Shown here: positions 9,278-18,181 of the stretch, one piece after another
Layout of the letters: each line of letters starts with the position of its first letter
Numbering within the stretch: position 1 is the first letter of the stretch
Origin: Chara braunii
Lineage: Eukaryota > Streptophyta > Charophyceae > Charales > Characeae
Assembly: GCA_003427395.1 (NCBI GenBank)
Contig: BFEA01000129.1
Location: forward strand, 1,207,294 to 1,231,049
Length of the DNA: 23,756 nt
Direction: 5' to 3'
Program-made: the position numbers and the translations under genes
The notes under the pieces: generated by a model
Told to the model about the DNA's origin: nothing
Seen by the model: only the letters and a program-made list of their open reading frames with translations
Databases searched by the model: none

Positions 9278-9949
9278 TCGGCCCCCAGGTCCTAGGCCCG
9301 GACCTAGCGTAATGGAATTGGTGGTTCCACAGGGACCTGATGGTGACCCCCAAGGCTACAATCTCCTACCCCCTGGCTGCGCCCCCGCGGGGCGCGGTCA
9401 CAGTAGGGCATTTGGGGGAAGAGGGCACCACCTACCCTGCACCCTGAAAGAAGGAGCCCCTTTTTTTTTTTCCTTCTTTCTTTCCTGATGTGCAGGCCGT
9501 TGGATCCTCGAGGCGCCAGAAGATAGTGGGGCGGCTCCTTTAGGAAAAGTCCCGCATATGTAGGGCATTTGGGGTCACGTTTTTCTTTCACGTTCTCCTC
9601 CACCTTTCGCGGCACTTGTACGTTCTTACAAAAAATGGTAGAAGTGGGATCTGCCCATCAGTCATTTTGGGGCCTTCCACACTTCTTGCCCCGTTTGGGG
9701 GCAAGGATTTGTTTGGGGGGGCATTTACAACTAATCCCAAGAAAGGGGCAGGCATGTGCCAAACTCGGTTTTGATGACCGCGAATTCTGTGAACGATTGG
9801 CATACCAAACTCGGTTTTGGTGGTTGAGGGGGCACTGTGCGAAAATCAAGAGTACCACAAATTTCTGGGAATTGACACGTTCCGTCAATTCCGTAGAGGT
9901 CCTTGTGTGAATACATGCCGTGATTTTGGTTACAGATTTTCGACACTCA
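9278..9949. other. Unassigned sequence with a small perfect hairpin
   Basis: No gene is recognised. GTAGGGCATTTGGGG occurs twice (about 9403 and 9560), and CCAAACTCGGTTTTG occurs twice (about 9758 and 9806). A perfect 9-bp stem, GGAATTGAC with GTCAATTCC around a 7-base loop, lies at 9868-9892. These suggest several decayed small elements. Confidence 0.5.
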
Positions 9950-10055
9950 GGGCGTGTTCACAGTAGGACTTTATAACTTATCTCTGGACGGAATTGCGGC
10001 CAGCTGCATACATTTGGTCTCATGCATTTTGGAAAATGCTAGTGCGAGTATGCCC
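9950..10055. mobile_element. Short MITE, 106 bp, TCA duplications
   Basis: The left end reads GGGCGTGTTCACAGTAGGAC, and the right end, GCTAGTGCGAGTATGCCC, is its imperfect reverse complement. TCA flanks both sides at 9947-9949 and 10,056-10,058. The interior block GGACGGAATTGCGGCCAGCT matches the reverse complement of the 12,708-12,827 interior (GCGCAATTCCGTCC), so the two are copies in opposite orientation. Confidence 0.75.
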
Positions 10056-10224
10056 TCAAGCGTGGGCCCTAACAATGGAGGTGTAGGCTCGTGAGTACTC
10101 AGGCGTGAGTCTCTACGTGAACCGGGACCCGACCAGTACACCAGCTGTGCAGTCCAGACGTGAACTCTGTGGGCACCATACTGAAAGGTTTGAAAGGGTA
10201 ACTGGTGAGCACGGCGCAAAACCC

Positions 10225-10268
10225 ATGTGTGTGTGTGTGTGTGCGTGTGTGTGTGTACGCGCGCGCGC

Positions 10269-10343
<75 letters not shown>
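10225..10343. repeat. Compound microsatellite (TG)n(CG)n(TG)n(GA)n
   Basis: A run of TG gives way to a short CGCG block, a second TG run and then a GA run of about 40 bases. The alternating purine-pyrimidine part is a sequence type that can adopt Z-DNA. Frames across it translate to Cys-Val and Arg-Glu repeats and are not genes. Confidence 0.9.
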
Positions 10344-10344
<1 letters not shown>

Positions 10345-10533
10345 AGGAGGGAGTTGGACGCCGCACTCTCCCACCCTTTTTCATTTTTCGTCTTCAGTAC
10401 TCCTTGTTATTTCCTCTTCCTCACCCTCGTTCAGCAGGAGTGTGCGGTACAAAGAGAAAGAGGGGGGGGCGGTGGGGTTGTGGGGGGGGAGGAGACGTGG
10501 ACGGCGAGGGGGATATGTTATGCCCTCATGACG

Positions 10534-10568
<35 letters not shown>

Positions 10569-10632
10569 GCCTCACAAAGAGAAACCGGTGCACGCACGTC
10601 CGCGCCCGCGAGCGAGAGAGAGAGAGAGAGAG
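10534..10632. repeat. TC/CA run and GA run
   Basis: A (TC)n tract at 10,534-10,551 passes into (CA)n to 10,568. After about 45 bases a (GA)n tract follows at 10,613-10,632. All frames over these tracts are simple-repeat translations. Confidence 0.85.
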
Positions 10633-11637
10633 GAGGATAAGCGAGGGTTGTCGATTCCCCGGAAAAGGAGCGGAATGGTGAGATTGCACTCCGTTTTGGA
10701 CAAGCGGCGAGACGAACAGAACGTACGGAGCAAAAGTGTGGAGTCGAAAGCACAGACACTAAAGAAGATAGTGATGAAGAGGGCGACGAGGCAGAGGAAA
10801 GCAACGGGAGGGTAAGCGGAGACGCGTTCGAATTCAAAGCGAAACGAGTAGCAGAGACGACCACCGTCTCGCCTCGAACGCACACATAGCGCGTAATATG
10901 GATCCGTGATTACTGGCATCACGCGAATAGAACGTACGGTAATTAGGGCTGCGCACATGGGGGAAGACGGGGTATGTTGTGTTCGGGGAGGACAGTTAAA
11001 AACGAACGCGAAACGCAACGAGGAGAGGAAGTAAGAGCAGATGACATGGATGTAGACTGAGAGTCTGTTTCAGATTGCGAAATTGTAGATGACTGAAGAC
11101 CCCGTACACGAGTCAGGGCGACAACTTGGACATAGAAAAAGTACGATGCAAGGGAGAGGAGGATCAGGAGAACTGGAAGCAGTTGAAAAACCCAAGCAGA
11201 AGAAGAACCAAGAACCAATCGGAATTCTTTGGGGACAACTGACCCAATAGGTTTTCCGGTGGGAGGAAGGAGGAAGGGGGAGAGGGGAGGAGAGGAGGGG
11301 GGTGGAGGGGAGGAAAAAAGATAGGGTTTTTCGGTGGCCGTTATCATCCAATTATCCCCAACCAGGAAACCATGGGTAATACAATTGTCCTGAAATAAAA
11401 CAGCTCCGAGCCGAAGTCTTGACGCGAAAAAGCTTCGCCTCCCTTCCCCCCCCCCCTCCCCCTCCACAAACGCACACACACACCCTTTTTCTTTTTTCTC
11501 AGGTCAGACCGTCAAAACACTCCTTTTTATCTGTCCTCGTTTTCTTTTTTTAGTTACCCTGAAACCAGGCGTCGTTTCTGCAATAAGAGTGTACATGAGT
11601 TGCGGAGAAATGACTCGCAAGAGGATTGCCGCCCATA

Positions 11638-11639
<2 letters not shown>
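10633..11639. other. About 1 kb without a convincing gene
   Basis: The longest frame is minus-strand, 10,943-11,479. It includes a proline/serine-rich stretch produced by the GGAGG-rich tract near 11,265-11,320 and a hydrophobic segment (LLPVLLILLSLASYFFYVQV) that could span a membrane. No domain, partner frame or splice pattern supports it, so I leave it unnamed. A C run lies at about 11,446-11,456. Confidence 0.45.
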
Positions 11640-11687
<48 letters not shown>

Positions 11688-11700
11688 NNNNNNNNNNNNN

Positions 11701-11750
<50 letters not shown>

Positions 11751-11764
11751 TCTCTCTCTCTCTC
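11640..11764. repeat. (CT)n - 13-N gap - (CA)n microsatellite
   Basis: A (CT)n tract at 11,640-11,687 abuts a run of 13 N at 11,688-11,700, then (AC)n at 11,703-11,746 and (TC)n to 11,764. The gap falls exactly at the repeat junction, so the true repeat length is unknown. Confidence 0.95.
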
Positions 11765-12707
11765 ACTCAGGCACTCTTTTCAGCTGCGGACATTCCTTTC
11801 ACGGCCTGAGAGATTTCCTTGAGGTCACCATAGTTCGTTTTTCCCATGTTTCTTGTTAACTATATCACTGTAGATGGGAAGCGAGACTTACCTGGATTTG
11901 ACAGTCAAGAAGGCAATCGATGTCCTTGTCCTCGAGTTTGCGACACTTGTCCGGCAAAAAATTCGGCCACTGCCTCTCGTTGCGCCCTTACGCCAAACGA
12001 TAAGGCGCCGTCCTGTTCATACTCCTTTCTCTCGCTTCCCTCTGCTTCTCACAATCCTACGCAACTGCCGGGATAGTCACATCAGGACCGCTTGGACTGA
12101 GAGATGGACGCAATTGTGGTCAGCTGCATCAGAATTCCTCTGTCCTTGCAGTCAGATACATCCCCGAAAGTCGCAATGCGAACATGCGCTGAGGGACTGC
12201 GTCCGCGCATTATCACTTGCCTCGCTACGCTCCCAATGGCGGTAATCTTCGCTCATCCGCTGCGCTCTGACGTCAGAGCATCACAGAGTCCAGAGGGTGG
12301 GCTTGCTTGCTTTCGAGAGGAATGGCATTGAGAAATCAGATAGGGAGCAATGACTGGAAACACTGTAGAGCGGATTGGGAGGTCGGAGTACTAACCAGAG
12401 GATCTGACATCTACCGTGTCAGGACTCTGACGTCAGAGCAGAACAGCAAACCGAGTGTGAGATTTCGAACGGAGTGGCACCGAAAACTCACGTCATGATC
12501 AAGGCGAGATGGGGGTTCAACAACATTAGCCCTAGAGAGAGAGAGAGAGAGCAGGGGTGTTGGGAGGAAAGGAAGGTGGACTCAAGAGTAAAGTGGCACG
12601 AGAGCGGGTCAGCGTCGCCATATCCCATTTGTTTCAGACAGAAGACCCCTCAGAAGACTTCGCTCCCTTATTCTTCTTCATCGAGCGAACGAGAGGCGCC
12701 TAGCTCA
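11765..12707. other. Unassigned region with a decayed MITE and two palindromes
   Basis: No protein gene is recognised. At about 12,071-12,140 a block (GGGATAGTCACATCAGGACC, then GGACGCAATTGTGGTCAGCT) resembles the left part of the MITE at 9,950 and is probably a decayed copy. GCTCTGACGTCAGAGC at 12,264-12,279 and CTCTGACGTCAGAG at 12,425-12,438 are perfect palindromes centred on TGACGTCA. A short GA run lies near 12,535-12,551. Confidence 0.5.
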
Positions 12708-12827
12708 GGGCGTGCTCACACTAGCAGTGTCGCAAATGTATCTGACCGCACTCACGGGCATACCTTGATGTATCTGGGCGCAATTCCGTCCAAGAATGCG
12801 TAAAAAGGTCCTAGTGTGAGGGTGCCC
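12708..12827. mobile_element. Short MITE, 120 bp, TCA duplications
   Basis: Left end GGGCGTGCTCACACTAG and right end CTAGTGTGAGGGTGCCC are near-perfect reverse complements. TCA lies directly outside each end (12,705-12,707 and 12,828-12,830). The interior includes GGGCGCAATTCCGTCCAAG, shared in opposite orientation with the 9,950-10,055 copy. No coding capacity. Confidence 0.8.
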
Positions 12828-12830
12828 TCA

Positions 12831-13420
12831 GTTGGTAAGCCAACGAGCTCTTGAAATGCGGACCGGAGTTGGAATCCAGAACAAAAGCCGGATTCTCTCA
12901 CACGTTGACTGGTCAGTAAGCATACTCGCACCTGGACTGGCCTTTCGGCAGATTCGGTCGGGAACAAGCTCCGGCGAACTACAAAGATGAGCGATGGCAA
13001 CCGCCAATTTCGCGGTGGCCATGGGCCCGGAGGATTATGAGGAGACGAGGGACTTCAAGGGAGGGTAGTGAAAGTGTGGACGCCGCGCGACTTCTACCTG
13101 CTAGTGACTGCCGCGCCGATTTCTTTTTTCTTTCTGAAGGCACGGGCAGCGCCGCAGCAGTTTACTACTCATCTCATCACGGACATGGGGTACCGGAGCA
13201 TTGCGGCCTCGCTGCACTACTCTCGAGGTGTGCAAAACGAGAGCGATTCTTCCGCTAGAATATGGAAAGATGCACCGCCATGAGGTTTGTCTTTTGTGCG
13301 TGTCGAGAGTGGTAGTGAAGCGACGCCCTTTGCGCCGGACGAACCCGGCAGGAGTCTTCAAGCCCCGGTCTTGTTTTTTTTTTTTTTTTTCAAGTCAGAG
13401 GCGATGCAGCGGCCGGCCGG
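12831..13420. other. Unassigned sequence
   Basis: Overlapping short frames on both strands show no domain. A T run of about 16 lies near 13,375-13,390. Nothing else is seen. Confidence 0.45.
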
Positions 13421-13599
13421 ACACAGTGTGAGTATGTCCAAGAGGATCTGAGTGTCAGTATATCGGAAGGATAGTGTGAGTGTGGCCTAAGTTGCCCAAA
13501 GTCCCAATGTGAGTATCTCCCAAAAGGTCCCACAAGTCAGTACGCCCGTAACTGTGGACAGATACATTGAAAATAAATCCCTGTGTGAGTATGGACTAA
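13421..13599. repeat. Ladder of MITE-end-like motifs
   Basis: About six diverged copies of a motif like GTGTGAGTATGNCC(T/A)AAG occur at roughly 13,424, 13,448, 13,472, 13,504, 13,530 and 13,581. All point the same way, as in the right terminus of the GGGC MITE family. The last copy touches the complete MITE at 13,600. Confidence 0.5.
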
Positions 13600-14062
13600 G
13601 GGCACACTCACACGGGGACCAAAAGAACCAAAAATTTGAGGCATCTGGGTACGGTTATTTGGGTCATTTGGTCCCTGTGTGGTCACACGTGCGGACTTCG
13701 TCCAGAAAGGACGAAGTCGCAACCCTGACACTTTGCACTCAGGGCAAGGTAGTGTGGTCACACGAGGGGTCACCAAAGAAAAGAAAAAGAAAAAAAAGGA
13801 AAAAGAAAAGAAAAACAACTTCGGCTGGTTGTCTTATTCTTCTACGATTTTCTACAAATTAGGGAAAGGAAACGAAAAAAGTGTTTGGTCATTTGAGACC
13901 ACCTCTGGAGGTGGTCTCAAAAAGGGTACCCCTGCGGCCTCGCAGGCCGCTGACATTTGGTCACGATTTGAGGCATTTGGGTACAGGGCCAACCCCTTGT
14001 GACCACAAAAATGCCTCAAATTTTGGGATTTTGGTTCATTTGGTCCCCGTGTGAGTATGCCC
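13600..14062. mobile_element. MITE, 463 bp, GGGC termini, TAA duplications
   Basis: Terminal inverted repeats of about 50 bp start GGGCACACTCACACGGGGAC on the left and end GTCCCCGTGTGAGTATGCCC on the right. TAA flanks both ends (13,597-13,599 and 14,063-14,065). The interior holds three strong hairpins: GACTTCGTCC/GGACGAAGTC at 13,694-13,718, a 14-bp palindrome at 13,892-13,921, and GCGGCCT/AGGCCGC at 13,934-13,950. It is the same family as 856-1332, reversed. An A/G-rich tract at 13,779-13,816 may be an internal expansion. No transposase. Confidence 0.85.
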
Positions 14063-14065
14063 TAA

Positions 14066-14702
14066 GGAGCTGTCAGATTATTTTACTGTGCTTCAAGGTA
14101 ATTTTGGAAAGATGTTGAGTAGGTCGGGACGCTGGACCCGGGGCCAAGTCCCACTAGCACCTCGGAAGGAATAGGAATGAGAACCGCTCGTGTGTGCGAC
14201 ATGCCTGCGAGCCGCAGATGGTCGGGGATCGGACGGTAAAGGTTCTTATTATTTCGGCAAGCATGGGAAACGTTACTTTCTTTTTCGTCATTGGCCATCA
14301 CTTGTCGGTGTACATGTTTTTCAGCAGTGGACTGGTTGTCATTCCTGGCGGGGCTGTTGGGAGGTCCGGAATGGAGACCGCTCTGTGGTGTAACTTCTAT
14401 CGAAGGTCGTGAGAAAAAAAGTAAGAAAAATGTGAAAAACACTCACACGCAGACTGTAACCTGGCTCATCGCGGGTCAGTACGGTTGGTACCCACTGGGG
14501 AATGCATGGAGTTGGTTTTTCGAGGCATGGAATGATCATCGCGCCCTCACATAGGTTGTCAGTCCCAATGCCTGTAGCGCGCACACTGTGAACGGCAGGA
14601 ACGTCAGGCGAATCATGAACAGACGGTGGCAAAACGAAATTCAGTCTGTTTAGCTTACTAGCGTGCATGAGGTAAGAGAAAGGTGGGGTCTCCGACAGGG
14701 GG
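14066..14702. other. Unassigned sequence
   Basis: Overlapping frames on both strands show no domain. A 14-base string, GGGCCAAGTCCCAC, at 14,141-14,154 recurs at 14,747-14,760 inside the foldback that follows; these could be the ends of a decayed element. Confidence 0.4.
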
Positions 14703-14762
14703 AGGTGGGTAGTGTCCCAGGGTGCAGCCAGAGTTGGCTGCACCTTGGGCCAAGTCCCACCT
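14703..14762. repeat. Foldback sequence with a perfect 10-bp stem
   Basis: GGTGCAGCCA (14,721-14,730) and TGGCTGCACC (14,735-14,744) pair perfectly around a 4-base loop. Outside them, AGGTGGG and TCCCA on the left partly match TTGGG and CCCACCT on the right, extending the hairpin imperfectly to about 28 bases per arm. Confidence 0.7.
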
Positions 14763-14973
14763 ACCTGTATCCTTAATTTCTGAGCATAGATTGCATCGAC
14801 CCAATGGTCAGATATGAAGCACGGGGATAAGCGGGGCTTGGCTCCTGCAGAAAAGCATATGGGAGCTCGTTTAATTCATGTGGCCCCAGGTGACACCTGG
14901 AAGAGAATGTATGTGGCCCCTACTATGTCCACATGAAAGATAAAATACCCATGAAAGATAAATGGTTCACATG

Positions 14974-14975
<2 letters not shown>
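14763..14975. other. Unassigned spacer
   Basis: No gene or repeat of note apart from a short direct repeat of ATGAAAGATAAA (14,932 and 14,951) directly before the CT tract. Confidence 0.5.

Positions 14976-15054
<79 letters not shown>
14976..15054. repeat. (CT)n microsatellite, about 79 bp
   Basis: An uninterrupted CT dinucleotide tract. Frames across it give Ser-Leu or Arg-Glu repeats and are not genes. Confidence 0.95.
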
Positions 15055-15056
<2 letters not shown>

Positions 15057-15745
15057 CCGTCGCCCGCACAGGATGGATGTCGCTGGCGGAGTGCGAGCGT
15101 CCTTTTGGCATTCCATGGTGATGGCAAGCGGATATTATACGTAGGGTCTGACACTTCAGCATCGTTGGATGTAGTAAGGGATGATTGCGGTGGCAGGGTT
15201 CACGCCAGCGGTGGCAATGGCGAGTGCATTGCGATGCATTATGATTGTGTTGGACTGGGAGTATTCAAATCTGTACCCATGGGCGGGGGCAACCTCTTCG
15301 AGAGGCTGACTTCAGCAGGCAATGTCATCGGTTTTTTTTTTTAATTCCGTTGACGTACACCAACGTTGGTGTACTATGTGGCAAATTTCTGTGGAGCAAA
15401 TTTTGTTTTTTTTTTTGTCGGTGACATGCTATGATGGCGGCAACACGGATGTGGCGGTGTGAGGCGGCAGTGTGTGCATGGCCGTCAAATGCGGTGGTCT
15501 GTGCATGGTGGTGCATGTCGGCCAAAGTTTGTGAGCGAGTAAACGAGCATGAGCATTTGAATTTCCCAACCGTGTCATGCCACCGATGGCCCACCGTCCA
15601 ACTTTGAATGTAGGTGTTCTAACAGCGATTTCGTCAAAACGGACATTTTATATTTTTTGAATGAAATTGAAATTGTCATTTTCATGGTGACTTTGGGTCA
15701 AAAATGCATTTGAAATTCGCGGTTCGAGGTACGGGTATACACGTG
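15055..15745. other. Unassigned region with a 20-bp perfect palindrome
   Basis: GTACACCAACGTTGGTGTAC at 15,355-15,374 is a perfect palindrome lying between two T runs (about 15,331-15,342 and 15,405-15,416). A GTG/GCATGG-rich stretch follows at 15,440-15,525. No protein gene is recognised. Confidence 0.6.
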
Positions 15746-15830
15746 AGGGGTAAGGGGTAAGGGGTAAGGGGTCTAGGGGCTTAGGGGTAAGGGACAAGGG
15801 GTAAATGGGAAGGGGTCAGGGGTAAGGGTC
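15746..15830. repeat. Degenerate GGGGTAA heptamer run
   Basis: GGGGTAA occurs tandemly, then as variants (GGGGTCTA, GGGGCTTA, GGGACAA, GGGGTAAAT, GGGGTCA). The plant-type telomere repeat is TTTAGGG, also a heptamer, but this run is too irregular and lacks the right unit to be called telomeric. It ends 15 bases before the 20-mer shared with the right-hand tandem array. Confidence 0.6.
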
Positions 15831-15845
15831 TCAAGCAATGTTTGC

Positions 15846-15865
15846 CACCATCTATACACTGTTTC
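15846..15865. repeat. 20-base sequence shared with the distant 140-bp array
   Basis: CACCATCTATACACTGTTTC at this place is identical to a segment of the tandem unit at 23,126-23,756, in the same orientation. It lies about 100 bases beyond the 3' end of the Ulp1 protease frame and may mark the end of the large element. Confidence 0.75.
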
Positions 15866-15964
15866 AGTTACAAACAATTTCATGTTACCCACATCCGTCC
15901 GCATGTAATCACAATATCCAACAACAGGTACATACTACTCACAAGCCACTGTGTCCAAAGTCAT

Positions 15965-16600
15965 TCAACGACGTATTGCGGGTATGTCATCAACGGTGAA
16001 AGAAAAAGGCGGAAGGTGACTCCTTGCCAAGAGTGATGCGTATGCGAGCATGAAGACCCCGCATGAGTTAGTGTCACGTTGTTTCGGCACGCCCTCTACG
16101 TTCCATATGTGATTGAACGGTTTCGTGTCCACCTCTTTGCCTTGCTCGATCGATCTTTCGAACAGAAACTTTGCAAATCCGCCAGTCACTTTTCTTGCTA
16201 GTTCTATGTCGGGGCTAAGGGAGTCGTAAAATTCGAATTTTCTACTCCTGAAGTCAGCCACAACGAGGGTCCAGTGGTTCATGTGTGCGATATGGAAAGG
16301 GGCAATTATCAAGTCCATGTCACTTATTATGACGTCATTCGACCAATGCTGCACCTCTCGCTCTCCATATCTCATTTCGTTGTCAACAAGTTTGGCGAAG
16401 AAAAATGAGTTCACCACTGATATTCTTGGAACGCGACTCTTTCCTGTTCTAATCACGGCTTCGTTCTCTGGGTCGCATTCTACGTGTGTGATTCTACACC
16501 AGTTGTCTAGTGCGATGAGGTTCAGGTGGAAGTTGATGACGCTGTCATTTAACTAGTTCTTTTCGCCGACTAGTAAAATAAAATTGTCTCGAGTTAGCTT
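15965..16600 (-). pseudogene. Ulp1/SUMO-type cysteine protease domain (C48)
   Basis: Ulp1-family proteases cut ubiquitin-like modifiers from proteins. The domain start LNDSVINFHLNLIALDNW matches the usual WLND...INFYL opening, but the Trp position is a TAG stop (16,553-16,555). Downstream the frame is open for 163 codons to a TGA at 15,965-15,967. All four catalytic positions are visible, counting from 16,456: His61 in NHWTLVV, Asp78 in FEFYDSL, Gln126 in VPKQRD and Cys132 in TNSCGVF. A short tail FTVDDIPAIRR follows, typical of transposon-borne members. The catalytic core therefore looks intact while its upstream part is broken. It is the last domain of the minus-strand block. Confidence 0.85.
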
Positions 16601-16832
16601 CAATACTTCGTTCGTCCCGTGATTGTGTGTTCTCGCTATTGGAAACCTATTTCTCGTATTCCCGGATGACAAGCGACAGTGATTTCATCTCCTTCTTTGA
16701 TAAAGACGACGTAGCGAGTCGCATTGTCCACCCTCTTTTGCACTTTCTTGCATCCGTTGTTGTAATTTGCACTGTACACGACAATCATGACGAACACGAC
16801 ATTGACGGGGGTGTAAAAAAGAGTGGCCGGGT
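16601..16832 (-). CDS. Putative exon upstream of the Ulp1 domain
   Basis: On the minus strand a pyrimidine-rich tract ending CCCCCCCTAG (AG at 16,833-16,834) looks like a 3' splice site. The sequence after it reads as protein: NVVFVMIVVYSANYNNGCKK, then VQKRVDNATRYVVFIKEGDE and ITVACHPGIRE. The frame stops near 16,650. A neighbouring frame then continues TNEVLKLTRDNFILLVGEKN into the Ulp1 start, so a frameshift near 16,650 is needed. No named domain; this probably belongs to the linker before the protease. Confidence 0.45.
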
Positions 16833-16834
16833 CT

Positions 16835-17301
16835 AGGGGGGGAGCGGGAAGGCAAGGGGGGTGAGATACTTGTACATGGGCAAGTGCCTTACCATAGCAT
16901 GAGCAACGGAAACAATGTATTCAAAATATGTCATCAATGTTTATCTAATCTTACACTTACATGGACGACGTTGATGTATGCAATCAATCAATCCTGACTG
17001 CTGCTCCCTTGCATCACGGTACGCCAAAGGCATACATACATATACATACCGCGACACATCGACGAATCTAGAGAGACACACATGCATCTATGACACACTC
17101 ATGTTCACCGCACATTTATCTTGTAAACAATGGAACGGCCAAATACCAATCACTTAGATTTAAAACAAATGAGTAAACAAACCAATTGTATATCAGAATA
17201 AATTCCGCCCACAAACCTAGATTTAAAACAAATGAGCAAACAAATAAAAACTCTAAATTTCCCGCGAAGAGGATTCCCCTCGAGTTCATTCCTTGTCTCA
17301 C
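16835..17301 (-). other. Putative intron of about 470 bp
   Basis: On the minus strand GAGGG|GTGAGA at 17,301 fits a 5' splice site and CCCCCCCTAG at 16,833 fits a 3' splice site. The interval is AT-rich and full of stops. It contains a duplicated segment (ATTTAAAACAAATGAG at about 17,158 and 17,221) and a short CATA run near 17,031-17,050. Splicing is inferred from sequence only. Confidence 0.4.
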
Positions 17302-17812
17302 CCCTCATTTTCCACACGTGTAGAATCGATCACACCCTTTCCGCCTTCTGCCTCATCCTCGTCCTCCGTGGTCATGTCCTCAAGATTGCGAGAACGTTGA
17401 GACCCCTCTGCATTCCCCCCATTCCCGTCATCCCCTGTGGCCCCTCCCTGTGGTGTTGTTGTACATTGTGCATCACCTTTGCTAGTGCATGAGGGCGGAT
17501 GCAATGACATTCTTGTGACGCCCATCCCAACAGCGGACTCCAACTCCATCTCTGATCTGCCTTCCATTGCTGCACCTGTCGCGAGGAGACTCCCGTATGT
17601 GGCGCCCGCTTCTGACGGCTTGTCGAGTGACACATGTCCACCTTGTGATGTATCCCCCGTGGCGACTGAGATGACTATGATGGACTTTTCGCCTGCGGAC
17701 GTGTTCCCCACCTCAGGCAATGGAGCCTTCATGTCGGACGTGGTCCCGACGTCTTCCCTTTGTTCACCCTTTGTGTTCCCGGTGACCGCCTCGGAGTCCG
17801 ATGAGTGACAAC
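17302..17812 (-). CDS. Acidic/low-complexity linker segment
   Basis: A minus-strand frame reads through HSSDSEAVTGNTKGEQREDV and KAPLPEVGNTSAGEKSIIVI, then ends in an acidic stretch, NLEDMTTEDEDEAEGG. It is in a different phase from the upstream segment, so a frameshift or splice near 17,815 is required. No fold is recognised. The composition suits a flexible linker between the methyltransferase-like part and the Ulp1 domain. Confidence 0.45.
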
Positions 17813-17875
17813 ATCTTCTCGGGAGTCACACTCCATGCTCTCGGTCGTCCTCAAATCGGTGGTGCGGTCCACCTT

Positions 17876-18181
17876 TCAGTCGATTGATCCGCGCGAGGGG
17901 ATCGTCTGCAGCGAGTAAAACTTGTATGTGTACTCCAACTGCTGAGTGGCTCGCAAGGCATTGAACAATTGTTTTGCCTTTGCTTTGATTGGGGTTTCGC
18001 TCTCCCCGAGGTTCTCTTTCCGCACCCGACATAAAATTGCGGCCTCCGTCGTTTTCAGCCAGCTGTCCTTTCCCAATCGGGCAAACGGTCTCCAACCGGA
18101 CACATACTTCACCGCCATCTTCCACTCCCCACCTTGGATGCATGGCTCAAAAATGTCGTCATGCCAAATGATATCATGGCC
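17876..18181 (-). pseudogene. Conserved segment after the methyltransferase-like part
   Basis: This stretch is in exactly the same frame as the segment upstream of the TGA at 18,182-18,184. It reads GHDIIWHDDIFEPCIQGGEW and VSGWRPFARLGKDSWLKTTE before a TGA at 17,876-17,878. Protein-like sequence on both sides of each stop, without a phase change, indicates point-mutation decay of one continuous reading frame. The domain is unknown. Confidence 0.5.

Noticed and set aside
10205-10640. Open frames with Cys-Val, Arg-Glu or His-Thr runs
   Set aside because: They are translations of CA, GA and CT microsatellites in all frames.
10943-11479. Minus-strand frame with a possible transmembrane segment
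   Set aside because: The Pro/Ser part comes from a GGAGG-rich tract and no domain or exon structure supports a gene. It is left as unassigned sequence.
15746-15830. True chromosome end
   Set aside because: The heptamers are irregular, internal to the contig, short, and not the TTTAGGG plant unit.
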